Shown: positions 26,325 through 34,885 of the stretch, piece by piece
Numbering within the stretch: position 1 is the first letter of the stretch
Layout: every line of letters begins with the position of its first letter
The notes under the pieces: model-generated
Told to the model about the DNA's origin: nothing
Databases searched by the model: none
The model's input: only the letters and a program-made list of their open reading frames with translations
Made by a program: the position numbers and the translations under genes
Assembly (NCBI RefSeq): GCF_003722335.1
Contig: NZ_CP026100.1
Span: 1,648,001 to 1,712,000 of the forward strand
DNA: 64,000 nucleotides
Direction of reading: 5' to 3'
DNA from: Caulobacter flavus
GTDB taxonomy: Bacteria; Pseudomonadota; Alphaproteobacteria; Caulobacterales; Caulobacteraceae

Positions 26325-28673
26325 ATGCGTACCCTCAAGACCCTGATCCTGGCCGCCTCGGCGCTCACTGCCGCGGGCGTCGCCCAAGCCGCCGAGCCCG
26401 CCGCCAAGCCGGCGACCACCTGGGCCTATTCGGCCAAGACCGCCGTCGGCGCCTCGTACGAGGCCTATGTCGACGGCGCCTACAAGGACGGCGGCCCCAC
26501 CGGCGCGGTGTCCAAGGTATGGTTCTCGGTCGCCGACGGCGTGCTGACCGAAACCATGTACGGCCTGATCCACGAGGCCCAGATCAAGCAGATGCGGATC
26601 GCCGTGAAGACCGCCGACGGCCTGGCCGTCGAGGGCCGCGACACGACCGCCCGCACGGAATATCTGTATACGGACAAAAAGGGCCGGCCGCTGTCGCCGG
26701 CCTACAAGATCACCACCACCGACAAGGCCGGCCGCTTCGTCATCGAGAAGCGGATCTTCACCGATCCCGATCGCCACGCCCTGTTCCTGCGGGTGACGAT
26801 CAAGGCCCTGAAGGGCCCGGTGACGCCGTTCCTGGTGCTGGAGCCGCACATGGCCAACACCGGCGGAGGCGACGTCGGCTCGGCCGGCGCCCAGGCCCTG
26901 ACGGCCGGCGAGGGCAAGGTCTACCTGACCCTGCGCGGCGACCGTCCGTTCGCCAAGGCGGCCGCCGCCAAGCTGGAGGGCAACGACGCCCTGAAGATCG
27001 TCGACGGCGGCGTGCTGGCCGGCGACTCCGAGGCCAAGGGCGCCATCGTGCTGGCCGCACAGCTGCCGACGCAAGGCTCGGGGGCGGCGACCTACGACTT
27101 CGCCATCGGCTTCGGCGCCGATCCGGGCGCCTCGGCCGCCACCGCCATGGCCAGCCTGAAGACCGGCTACGACGAGGTGCTGGCCCGCTACAACGGCGAG
27201 GGCGACCGCGTCGGCTGGAGCGACTACATCGCCTCGCTGAGCGAACTGCCGCGCGTGGCCAGGGAAAGCGCCGACGGCGGCAAGCTGGCCTATGCCAGCG
27301 CCCTGATGCTGAAGGTGCAGGAAGACCGCACCCATGCCGGCGCCCTGATCGCCTCGCTGTCCAACCCGTGGGGCGACACGGTGGACGCGTCCAAGCCGTC
27401 GACCGGCTACAAGGCCGTCTGGCCGCGCGACTTCTACCAGTGCGCCATGGCCCTGGCGGCGCTGGGCGACAAGGACACGCCTCTGGCGGCCTTCCACTAC
27501 CTGCCCACCGTGCAGGTCGGCGAGAAGACCCCGGGCAACAAGGGCGCCGGCGGCTGGTTCCTGCAGAAGTCGGAAGTGGACGGAACCCCCGAGTGGGTCG
27601 GCGTCCAGCTCGACCAGACGGCGATGCCGATCATGCTGGGCTGGAAGCTGTGGAAGCTGGGCTGGCTGTCGGAGCCGGACCTGAAGGACTACTACGCCCG
27701 CATGATCAAGCCGGCCGCCGACTTTCTGGTCGACGGCGGCAAGGTCAATATCGGCTGGAACAAGGAAACGATCGTCCCGCCCTTCACCCAGCAGGAGCGC
27801 TGGGAGGAGCAGGCCGGCCACTCGCCCTCGACCACGGCCGCGGTGATCGCCGGCCTGGTGACCGCCGGCGACATCGCCGACCTGGCGGGCGACAAGGCCT
27901 CGGGCGACCGCTATCGCCAGACCGCCGACGCCTATTCGGCCAAGGTCGAGGCGCGGATGTTCACCACCAGCGGCAAGTTCGGCGACGGCGCCTACTTCAT
28001 GCGCCTGAACAAGAACGAGGACCCCAACGACAAGGCCCCGATCGGCGCCGCCAACGGCCAGATCGCCCCGCCCGAGGACGAGGTGGTCGACGGCGGCTTC
28101 CTGGAACTGGTCCGCTACGGCGTGCGCCGGGCCGACGACAGCCACATCGTCGGCAGCCTGCCCGAGCTGGACGCGACCGACCGCGAGGACCTCTACCGCG
28201 TGCGCTACGACTTCAGCTTTCCGGGCGTGAAGGGCGGCTTCCCCGGCTGGCGGCGCTACGACGTCGACGGTTACGGCGAGGACGCCAGGACCGGCGGCAA
28301 CTATGGCGAGGGCGGGCAGATGAGCCCGGGCCAGCGCGGCCGGGTGTGGCCGATCTTCACCGGCGAGCGCGGGCACTACGAGCTCGCTTTGGCCGCCGAG
28401 AAAGGCAAGCCGAGCAGGGCCCAGATCGCCGCCATCCGCGCCCGCTACGTCAAGGGCATCGAGCTGTTCGCCAATGACGGCCTGTTGATCCCCGAACAGG
28501 TCTGGGACGGCGTCGGCGCAAAGACCCGCCACCCGTACGTGACCGGCGAGGGCACGGACTCGGCCACCCCGCTGGCCTGGTCGCACGCCGAGTACGTCAA
28601 GCTGCTGCGCTCGCTGGCCGACGGCCAGGTCTGGGACCGCTACGAGCCGGTGGCGGCGCGCTACGCCAAGTAG
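26325..28673 (+). CDS. exported glucan 1,4-alpha-glucosidase (GH15 glucoamylase)
   Basis: A protein of 782 aa with a signal peptide (residues 1-22, VAQAAE). The N-terminal beta-sandwich of bacterial glucoamylases is followed by the (alpha/alpha)6 barrel: WPRDFYQCAMALAALG, EWVGVQLDQTA, ERWEEQAGHSPST (general acid Glu) and LIPEQVWDG (general base Glu), then PLAWSHAEYVKL. It releases glucose from chain ends in the periplasm. An in-frame GTG at 26313 overlaps the transporter stop but the ATG at 26325 gives a normal signal peptide. It is cotranscribed with the transporter. Confidence 0.92.
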   Translation: MRTLKTLILAASALTAAGVAQAAEPAAKPATTWAYSAKTAVGASYEAYVDGAYKDGGPTGAVSKVWFSVADGVLTETMYGLIHEAQIKQMRIAVKTADGLAVEGRDTTARTEYLYTDKKGRPLSPAYKITTTDKAGRFVIEKRIFTDPDRHALFLRVTIKALKGPVTPFLVLEPHMANTGGGDVGSAGAQALTAGEGKVYLTLRGDRPFAKAAAAKLEGNDALKIVDGGVLAGDSEAKGAIVLAAQLPTQGSGAATYDFAIGFGADPGASAATAMASLKTGYDEVLARYNGEGDRVGWSDYIASLSELPRVARESADGGKLAYASALMLKVQEDRTHAGALIASLSNPWGDTVDASKPSTGYKAVWPRDFYQCAMALAALGDKDTPLAAFHYLPTVQVGEKTPGNKGAGGWFLQKSEVDGTPEWVGVQLDQTAMPIMLGWKLWKLGWLSEPDLKDYYARMIKPAADFLVDGGKVNIGWNKETIVPPFTQQERWEEQAGHSPSTTAAVIAGLVTAGDIADLAGDKASGDRYRQTADAYSAKVEARMFTTSGKFGDGAYFMRLNKNEDPNDKAPIGAANGQIAPPEDEVVDGGFLELVRYGVRRADDSHIVGSLPELDATDREDLYRVRYDFSFPGVKGGFPGWRRYDVDGYGEDARTGGNYGEGGQMSPGQRGRVWPIFTGERGHYELALAAEKGKPSRAQIAAIRARYVKGIELFANDGLLIPEQVWDGVGAKTRHPYVTGEGTDSATPLAWSHAEYVKLLRSLADGQVWDRYEPVAARYAK

Positions 28674-28733
28674 GGGACAGGAACCCGCCAGGATCCGGGG
28701 CGTACTCCTAGCCGCGTGCAAAGGAGCTTCATC

Positions 28734-29300
28734 ATGCCCCGACCCGGCGATCTTTCCCTGTTCGGCGCGGCCGCCTTGGCGGCGCTGGCCCTGAGCGCCT
28801 GCTCGGATCCCAAGCCCAAGAGCGCCTCGCCCGAGATGGCCTCGGCCCCTTCCGCCGAGGCGCCGGCCACGCTGGCGCCGCCGCCGGAGGTCGGACCGCC
28901 GACCGAGCCGCGCACGGTGGGCGGCGACGGCTCGCCGATCCGGCTCTCTCCGCTGTCGGAAGGCGACCTCAAGGCCCAGCCGCTGGAGGGCGAACTGGCC
29001 TGCGGCTTCTCGGCCGAGCAGGGCTCGCTGCTGCTGGCCAAGGGAAACGTCGGTTCGCGCGACGCCGCCCAGGGCCTGGTCAAGGTCGGCGACTATGTCG
29101 AGCGGATCGCCGCGCCCGGCGGTTTCGACGGCATGACGGGCGGCGCGAGCTTCAGCGGCCAGGGCAAGACCATCCGCATCGTCCTGACCGGCCCGGCCGT
29201 CGGCGGCGGCGAGTCCCCGCCGCGCCCGGCGACCCTGACCTATCTGCGCGCCGACGGCGCCAGCCTGACCCTGCCGGGCCGCTGGACCTGCGGGCCGTAG
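28734..29300 (+). CDS. putative lipoprotein of unknown function
   Basis: A protein of 188 aa from ATG 28734, with AAAGGAG 8 bp upstream. A signal peptide with lipobox LSAC (about residue 22) is followed by a Pro/Ala/Ser-rich linker of about 40 residues, then a folded part beginning GELACGFSAEQGSLLLAKGNV and ending in WTCGP. The two cysteines of the folded part (GELAC and WTC) could pair. I do not recognise a named family. It stands alone after the maltose locus and before a DUF5990-like gene. Confidence 0.75.
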   Translation: MPRPGDLSLFGAAALAALALSACSDPKPKSASPEMASAPSAEAPATLAPPPEVGPPTEPRTVGGDGSPIRLSPLSEGDLKAQPLEGELACGFSAEQGSLLLAKGNVGSRDAAQGLVKVGDYVERIAAPGGFDGMTGGASFSGQGKTIRIVLTGPAVGGGESPPRPATLTYLRADGASLTLPGRWTCGP

Positions 29301-29363
29301 GCGTCGGTCGGGTGTTTCGCCCGGACGCGGGGGCGGCTACGACTTCGTCCTGGGAGGAGCGCC

Positions 29364-29780
29364 ATGACCGGTCAGCCGATCACGCTGAGGCTGCGTATCC
29401 AGGACCCGGTTCCTGGCGTCGCCTACAGCCTGCAGGACAAGAAGAACCACCCCGTGGGGCCGCTCGTCGCCGGCGACGGGCCGCTTGCCTTCGACGTTTC
29501 GGTGCGCGTCGCGCCCGGTCCCCGGTTCCTGGGCGAGTTCGTGCGTAGCGAAGGCCCTAGCCGGCGGTTCGTCTATATCGCCATAGGAACCTCGGCCGGC
29601 CAGCACGGCTCGACCTGGACGAGGCGAGCCAAGATCGACATCCACACCATTCCCGCCGACCTGCTGGCGCGAGCCCTGGAAGGCGCCGTGCTGGAGGTTC
29701 TGCTGCCCGGCCGCGCCAAGGACGGCGGCCCGGCCTGCGCCACGGTGGTTCCGCTAGAGGCTTGGCGCGTGGCCGGCTGA
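29364..29780 (+). CDS. DUF5990-like hypothetical protein
   Basis: A soluble protein of 138 aa with no signal peptide. The sequence GVAYSLQDKKNH near the start and FVYIAIGTSAGQ..STWTRRAKIDI in the middle are like the conserved core of the DUF5990 family. That family has no known function. RBS GGAGG lies 8 bp upstream of the ATG. It stands alone. Confidence 0.7.
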   Translation: MTGQPITLRLRIQDPVPGVAYSLQDKKNHPVGPLVAGDGPLAFDVSVRVAPGPRFLGEFVRSEGPSRRFVYIAIGTSAGQHGSTWTRRAKIDIHTIPADLLARALEGAVLEVLLPGRAKDGGPACATVVPLEAWRVAG

Positions 29781-29828
29781 GCGCGCGCAAGCTCGACTTT
29801 GGATGGCGTCGCCGATAGCTTTCCCGCG

Positions 29829-31205
29829 ATGATTTCGCTGTTCGCCGCCCTCGCGCTCGCCGCCGCCCAGCCCGCCGTTCCGGACGCGGCCCGGGCCCTG
29901 TGCGAGGCGGCGGCCGGGTCGCTGGCGGCGCCTTTGTCGGAACCCGCCGGGATCCGCTACGCGGCGTTCTGGGGTCATTTCCTGCGCGATCCGGCGCCCT
30001 ATCCGTTCAAGCCCGAAACCACCGTGGCGGCGGCGCGCGCCAACTGCGCCGACCCGGGGTCGCGCAGCAGCGACTGGATGTTCCTGCAGGGCGTGCTGCA
30101 GTCGTCGGGCCGCGCGGCCGAGGCCCTGAGGCTGGCCGAGGAGCGCGTCCGGGTCGAGCCGTCCGACGGCGCCTGGAGCGCGCTGGCGGTCGCCCGGCTG
30201 CGCCAGGGCGACGAGGCCGGCGCGCTGGCCGCCTGGCGGTCGCAGCGGCAAGCTGGCGAGAGCGATCCACGGGCCGTGGCCGAGATCACCTCGCAGCTGA
30301 TCTACCAGATGAACGGCGCGCCCGATCGCAAGCCGAGCCTGGCCTACGCCCAAGCCAACGTGCGCCGCTGGCGGTCGATCGTGGAAGCCGGTGACGGTCT
30401 TGGGGACCGGGATTCGTTCGAGCTCCTGTCGGCGCTGAAGATCGAGGGCGACCTGCTGGAGCTGTCTGGCGACGCCCGGAGCGCCGCCGATCGGTTCGGC
30501 GAGGCGGCCAGCCTTTCCGAGGCCCGGCTCGCCCAGGCGCCCGACGACTTCTCCCGGCGCGACCGCAAGGCCGGCCTGATGCGCCTCTACGTGGCGCGCT
30601 CGCACGCCCAGGCCGCCGCCGGCGACCGGGACGGCGTGATCGACACGAGTCGTAAGGCCGCGGTCCTGGTGGACGGCGAGCGCTTCCTGTCGCCCAACGC
30701 GACCGTCCTCGACCAGATCGCCAACGGTCTCTGGTCGGGTGATGTGTCCATCGCGCCGGTGGCCGAGGCCTTCGGCGGTTTCGGTCGCGACCTGCTGAAG
30801 GTGGGGGCGCCGCGCGAGGCGGTTGGCTTCCTGCGGGTTTCCGACGCCCTCTGGAAGGCCCACGCCAAGGCGGACGGGCGGGCGAGCGACGGCGCGTCGG
30901 AGGTGTTGCTCGCCCGCGCCCTGCGGCTGTCGGGCGACGCCCCCGCCGCCCTGGCGACGATCGACCGGGGACTAGCGCTCGCCGAAAAGGCCGGGATCGA
31001 AGGGAACAACTGGTTCTGGACAGGGGCGGGCCTTGAACGAGGCGAGGCTCTGCTGGCCATGGGCCTCGCCTCGCAGGCCTGCGCCGCCTTCCGGCGGGCG
31101 CGGCCGGCGGTGATCCACTCGATGCCCGAGCCACACATCGCCGAGATCCTGGCGACGCTCGACGCGCGCCTGGCGGGTCCGCCCTGCGCGCCGCCCGTGA
31201 CCTGA
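29829..31205 (+). CDS. exported helical-repeat (TPR-like) hypothetical protein
   Basis: A protein of 458 aa. The ATG at 29829 gives a short signal peptide (MISLFAALALAAAQPA). The body is made of Ala/Leu/Arg-rich helix pairs such as SSGRAAEALRLAEERVRVEP and GDEAGALAAWRSQRQ, resembling tetratricopeptide repeats. No catalytic motif is seen. It may be a periplasmic scaffold; the function is unknown. An in-frame GTG/ATG upstream (29799) would disrupt the signal peptide. Confidence 0.75.
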   Translation: MISLFAALALAAAQPAVPDAARALCEAAAGSLAAPLSEPAGIRYAAFWGHFLRDPAPYPFKPETTVAAARANCADPGSRSSDWMFLQGVLQSSGRAAEALRLAEERVRVEPSDGAWSALAVARLRQGDEAGALAAWRSQRQAGESDPRAVAEITSQLIYQMNGAPDRKPSLAYAQANVRRWRSIVEAGDGLGDRDSFELLSALKIEGDLLELSGDARSAADRFGEAASLSEARLAQAPDDFSRRDRKAGLMRLYVARSHAQAAAGDRDGVIDTSRKAAVLVDGERFLSPNATVLDQIANGLWSGDVSIAPVAEAFGGFGRDLLKVGAPREAVGFLRVSDALWKAHAKADGRASDGASEVLLARALRLSGDAPAALATIDRGLALAEKAGIEGNNWFWTGAGLERGEALLAMGLASQACAAFRRARPAVIHSMPEPHIAEILATLDARLAGPPCAPPVT

Positions 31206-31269
31206 CGCGTCAGGTCTTTCCGTCGCGGCGCGCCTTCCTCTGGCCCTCGACTCCGGCTAAGAACGGAGC

Positions 31270-32580
31270 ATGAACGACGCCGTCGACCCCTACCTGATCC
31301 TCGCCTTGGTGTTCCTGCTCGCCGCCGCCGGGGCGGTGGTCTGGGCGATCATGGCCCAGCGCAAGGCGGCCGGGGCCGAGCAGGAGGTCTGGCGGCTTAC
31401 CGCCCAGCTGGAGCAGGCGCTGGAGCGGCACCGGCACCTGGAAGACCAGTCGGCGACGCAGATCGAGCTGATCCGCGCCCAGGCCGAGAAGAGCGCCCAC
31501 GCCGTGGCCGAACAGCTGATCAAGCGGGCAGACGAGAACGCCAAGAGCCGCGACCAGCTGACCCACGCCCGCCTGGAGGCCCAGCTGAAGCCGGTGGCCG
31601 AGACCCTGGCCAAGTTCGAGGCCCAGGTCACCGCCGTCGAGAAGGTGCGCGCCGAGGAGACCGGCGGCCTCAAGGCCCAGATCGCCGCCCTGATGGAGGC
31701 CTCGACCGCCACCCAGGCCGAGGCGCGCAAGCTGTCGGCCGCCCTGCGCCGGGGCGCCGGCGTGCAGGGCCGTTGGGGCGAGCAGATGCTGCGCAACGTG
31801 CTGGAGATGGCCGGCCTCAAGCACGGCGTCGACTTCACCGAGCAGGTGCAGCTGGACGGCGGCCGCATCCGTCCCGACGTGGTGGTGCGCATGCCGCGCA
31901 ACGCCGCCTTCGTGATCGACGCCAAGTGCTCGCTGACCGCCTATCTGGAGGCCCAGGATGCGGCCGACGACGTCACGCGCGAGGCCGCCTACCTGCGTCA
32001 CGCCGCATCCTTGCGCACCCATATCCAGCAGCTGTCGGCCAAGGCCTACTGGGACGCGCTGGAGGTCTCGCCCGACTTCGTGGCCATGTTCGTGCCCGGC
32101 GACGGCATTCTGGCGGCCGCCCTGGAGCGCACGCCCGAATTGATGACCGAGGCCATGGAAAAGCGGGTGATCATCGCCACCCCCTCGACCCTTTTCGCCC
32201 TCTGCAAGGCGGTGTCCTACGGCTGGCGCGTCGAGGAGCAGGCCAAGAACGCCGTCGAGGTCGCCGCCCTTGGGCGCGAGCTCTACAAGCGCGTGGCCGA
32301 CATGGGCGGCCACGTGGCCGGCATGGGCCGCTCGCTGTCGGCCGCCGTCGACAAGTACAACGCCTTCGTCGGTTCGCTGGAGAGCCGGGTGCTGCCCAAG
32401 GCCCGCGAGTTCGAGAAACTGAAGGTCGAGCACGGCGGCAAGGGCATCGAGGAGCTGGGCGGGGTCGACACCGCCGTGCGCCCGGTCACCAAGCTGGAAA
32501 TCGCAGACGCCTCAAACGGTTCGACGGACGGGGTGGGACAAAACCCCGCCTTGACCCTCGGAAACGGGACGCCTACCTGA
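31270..32580 (+). CDS. rmuC: RmuC-family protein
   Basis: A protein of 436 aa. N-terminal membrane helix (residues 8-28), a long coiled coil (about 35-150) and the RmuC domain with [40 protein letters not shown] and [13 protein letters not shown]. The domain is a restriction-endonuclease-like fold. RmuC limits inversions between short inverted repeats in E. coli. The def gene follows after 8 bp and is probably cotranscribed. Confidence 0.92.
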   Translation: MNDAVDPYLILALVFLLAAAGAVVWAIMAQRKAAGAEQEVWRLTAQLEQALERHRHLEDQSATQIELIRAQAEKSAHAVAEQLIKRADENAKSRDQLTHARLEAQLKPVAETLAKFEAQVTAVEKVRAEETGGLKAQIAALMEASTATQAEARKLSAALRRGAGVQGRWGEQMLRNVLEMAGLKHGVDFTEQVQLDGGRIRPDVVVRMPRNAAFVIDAKCSLTAYLEAQDAADDVTREAAYLRHAASLRTHIQQLSAKAYWDALEVSPDFVAMFVPGDGILAAALERTPELMTEAMEKRVIIATPSTLFALCKAVSYGWRVEEQAKNAVEVAALGRELYKRVADMGGHVAGMGRSLSAAVDKYNAFVGSLESRVLPKAREFEKLKVEHGGKGIEELGGVDTAVRPVTKLEIADASNGSTDGVGQNPALTLGNGTPT

Positions 32581-32588
32581 GTCCCGTT

Positions 32589-33110
32589 ATGGCCATCCGT
32601 CGCATCCTCACCATCGATAATCCCGCCGACCTGGCGACGCTGAAGAAGATCTCCACGCCCGTCGAGACCGTCACCGACGACCTGCGCGTCCTGATGGACG
32701 ACATGCTGGAGACCATGTACGACGCGCCCGGCATCGGCCTGGCCGCCGTGCAGGTCGGCGAGCCCGTGCGCATCATCGTCATGGACCTGGCCCGCGAGGA
32801 CGAGGAGCCGGCGCCGCGCTTCTTCGTCAATCCCGAACTGTTCGATCCGTCGGAAGAGCTGTTCTCGTACGAGGAAGGCTGCCTGTCGGTGCCGGAGTAT
32901 TTCGACGCCGTCGAGCGTCCGGCCCGCATCAAGGTGCGCTACCTGAACTACCAGGGCGAGAAGGTCGAGGAAGAGGCCGAGGGCCTGTTCGCCGTCTGCA
33001 TCCAGCACGAGATGGACCACCTGGAAGGCGTGCTGTTCATCGATCACCTGTCGCGCCTGCGCCGCGACCGCGCCATGGCCAAGGTCAAGAAGGCCCGCCG
33101 CGCGGCTTAA
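32589..33110 (+). CDS. def: peptide deformylase
   Basis: A protein of 173 aa. All three family motifs are intact: GIGLAAVQ (48-55), EGCLS with metal ligand C98, and QHEMDH with H140, E141 and H144. It removes the N-formyl group of nascent proteins in the cytoplasm. It lies 8 bp after rmuC and ends before an intrinsic terminator. The C-terminal tail is basic (KVKKARRAA). Confidence 0.96.
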   Translation: MAIRRILTIDNPADLATLKKISTPVETVTDDLRVLMDDMLETMYDAPGIGLAAVQVGEPVRIIVMDLAREDEEPAPRFFVNPELFDPSEELFSYEEGCLSVPEYFDAVERPARIKVRYLNYQGEKVEEEAEGLFAVCIQHEMDHLEGVLFIDHLSRLRRDRAMAKVKKARRAA

Positions 33111-33135
33111 GCGGCCGACGCTGAGCTCGAAGAAG

Positions 33136-33168
33136 AGCCCCGGTCCGAAAGGCCGGGGCTTTTTCTTT
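33136..33168 (+). terminator. intrinsic terminator after def
   Basis: Stem AGCCCCGG / CCGGGGCT (33136-33143 and 33153-33160), extendable by inner pairs around a GAAA loop, followed by TTTTCTTTT. Confidence 0.9.
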
Positions 33169-33174
33169 TCCAAG

Positions 33175-33200
33175 ATCCTCTCCCACGGGGAGAGGATTTC
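33175..33200. terminator. second hairpin between convergent genes
   Basis: ATCCTCTCC / GGAGAGGAT with a 5-nt loop, followed by TTTCTC on the plus strand. It may back up the def terminator or end the small minus-strand gene. Confidence 0.5.
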
Positions 33201-33201
33201 T

Positions 33202-33369
33202 CTAGTCGTTCTCGTCCTCGTCGACGGCGTCATCCAGCGGGGCGTCGCCTTCGCCCGGGTCGCGCTGCGCGGCCAGGTCGCGGGCGCCGACGCCGATACC
33301 CTGCTGGATGGCGCGGTTGGCTTCGGGCGTGGAGGGATCGTAGGTCTCGGTGTCTTCGGGGTCGGCCAT
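33202..33369 (-). CDS. small acidic hypothetical protein
   Basis: A protein of 55 aa from ATG 33369 with AGGAGA upstream. It is very acidic (pattern DPEDTETYDPSTPEANRAI at the start, DEDEND at the end) and probably disordered. The good ribosome site and the start context support it as a real gene. A longer frame from 33426 exists but lacks such a site. No function can be assigned. Confidence 0.6.
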   Translation of the reverse strand: MADPEDTETYDPSTPEANRAIQQGIGVGARDLAAQRDPGEGDAPLDDAVDEDEND

Positions 33370-33651
33370 GGGGTTCTCCTGGGTTCGAAGGAGAGAACGG
33401 AGCGCTGTCCGGCCACGTTCCGTCATTGATCAGGCGGAGTGTGCCCTTAGTGTCGCGCAAGCTTGGGCATGGGGGGTGCGATGGTGAAGCGATTGGGAGG
33501 GCTGCGGGCATCGGTCCGATTTCACCCTCGTCCAGCATTCCGCGGGATCACCACACTATAGGATCCAGCGGGCGGATGGTCGGGGCGCCGGCGAGGCGCC
33601 ACGCCACGTTCCGCTTTCCCCCGGCGGCTCCACGCGCTAACCCGCATCCCG

Positions 33652-34770
33652 ATGCCACAGTCCGTACGCACCGCCTATCGGGAGCGCCTCGCCGCCGGCG
33701 AGATCCGTCCCGATGTCGCCCAGGCCGCCGCCATCGACGCCCTGGCCCGCCTGGAATCCGATCTCGACAACGCCGGCGAGCCCAGCTTCTCGTTCTTCGG
33801 CCGCAAGCCCAAGAGCCAGCGCGGGCTCTACATCTGGGGGCCGGTCGGGCGCGGCAAGTCGATGGTCATGGACCTGTTCTTCGACAGCGCCCCGGTGCAC
33901 CGCAAGCGGCGGGTGCACTTCCACGTCTTCATGGCCGAGGTGCACGCCCACATCGACGCCTGGCGCAAGGGCGACGCCGCCGAGCGGAAAGCGCGCTTCG
34001 GCCGACACAAGGGCGACGACCCGATCGCCCCGACCGCCGAACTGATCGCTGGCGAGGCCAGACTGCTGTGCTTCGACGAACTGCAGGTCACCGACATCGC
34101 CGACGCCATGATCCTGGGCCGGCTGTTCGAGGCGCTGTTCGCCGAAGGGGTCACGCTGGTGGCCACCTCCAACCGTCCGCCCGACGACCTCTACAAGGAC
34201 GGCCTCAACCGCCAGCTCTTCACGCCCTTCATCGCCATGCTGAAGGAGAAGATGGAGGTCGTGGCCGTGCGCGGGCCGGTGGACTTCCGCCTCGACCGTC
34301 TGCGGGCCGGCCGCACCTGGCTGTCGCCGGTCGACAGGACCACCGAGGCCGAGTTCGACAAGCTCTGGCTCGATATGCTGGACGGCGCCGAGGAGACCGG
34401 CGCGACGCTGGAGGTCATGGGCCGCAAGCTGCGCCTGCCGCGCGCCGCAGGCGGCCTGGTGCGCAGCTCGTTCGCCAGCCTGTGCCAGCAGGCGCTGGGG
34501 CCTCAGGACTATCTGGCCCTGGCCGAGCGGTTCCACACCATCTTCCTGGAGGACATCCCCCTCCTGGTTCCCGAGAAGCGCGACGCGGCCAAGCGCTTCA
34601 ACACCCTGATCGACGCCCTCTACGAGGCCGACGCCAAGCTGGTCGCCCTGGCCGCCGGCGAGCCCGAGGCGCTGTATCCGGCCGGCGACGGCTCGTTCGA
34701 GTTCGAGCGGACGGTCTCGCGGCTGCAGGAGATGCGGTCGGCGGACTATGTGGGGCGGGTGCGGGACTAG
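33652..34770 (+). CDS. zapE: cell division ATPase ZapE (AFG1 family)
   Basis: A protein of 372 aa. AFG1-like P-loop ATPase with GLYIWGPVGRGKS (Walker A, 63-70), LLCFDELQVTDIADAMIL (Walker B) and TSNRPPDDLYKDGLNR (sensor-like part). ZapE interacts with the FtsZ ring in E. coli; mitochondrial AFG1 homologues act in protein quality control, so the role here could be broader. It stands alone and is followed by a REP-like element. Confidence 0.92.
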   Translation: MPQSVRTAYRERLAAGEIRPDVAQAAAIDALARLESDLDNAGEPSFSFFGRKPKSQRGLYIWGPVGRGKSMVMDLFFDSAPVHRKRRVHFHVFMAEVHAHIDAWRKGDAAERKARFGRHKGDDPIAPTAELIAGEARLLCFDELQVTDIADAMILGRLFEALFAEGVTLVATSNRPPDDLYKDGLNRQLFTPFIAMLKEKMEVVAVRGPVDFRLDRLRAGRTWLSPVDRTTEAEFDKLWLDMLDGAEETGATLEVMGRKLRLPRAAGGLVRSSFASLCQQALGPQDYLALAERFHTIFLEDIPLLVPEKRDAAKRFNTLIDALYEADAKLVALAAGEPEALYPAGDGSFEFERTVSRLQEMRSADYVGRVRD

Positions 34771-34775
34771 CGCCT

Positions 34776-34880
34776 TGCGTCCTTCGAGGCCCGCTGCGCC
34801 GGCGCCTCGGGATGAGGAAGGCAGTGCAGTGATATCCTCGTCCTGAGGTGCGAGCCGAAGGCGAGCCTCGAAGGACGCAC
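34776..34880. repeat. REP-like element with 15-bp terminal inverted repeats
   Basis: TGCGTCCTTCGAGGC (34776-34790) recurs inverted as GCCTCGAAGGACGCA (34865-34879). Inside lie CCTCGGGATGAGGA and TCCTCGTCCTGAGG, both palindrome-like. It is a common type of intergenic repeat in alphaproteobacteria. Confidence 0.75.
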
Positions 34881-34885
34881 TGGCC

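Noticed and set aside
33426-34832. Open plus-strand frame covering zapE in another phase
   Set aside because: Arg/Pro/Gly-rich shadow; the zapE frame has the Walker motifs.
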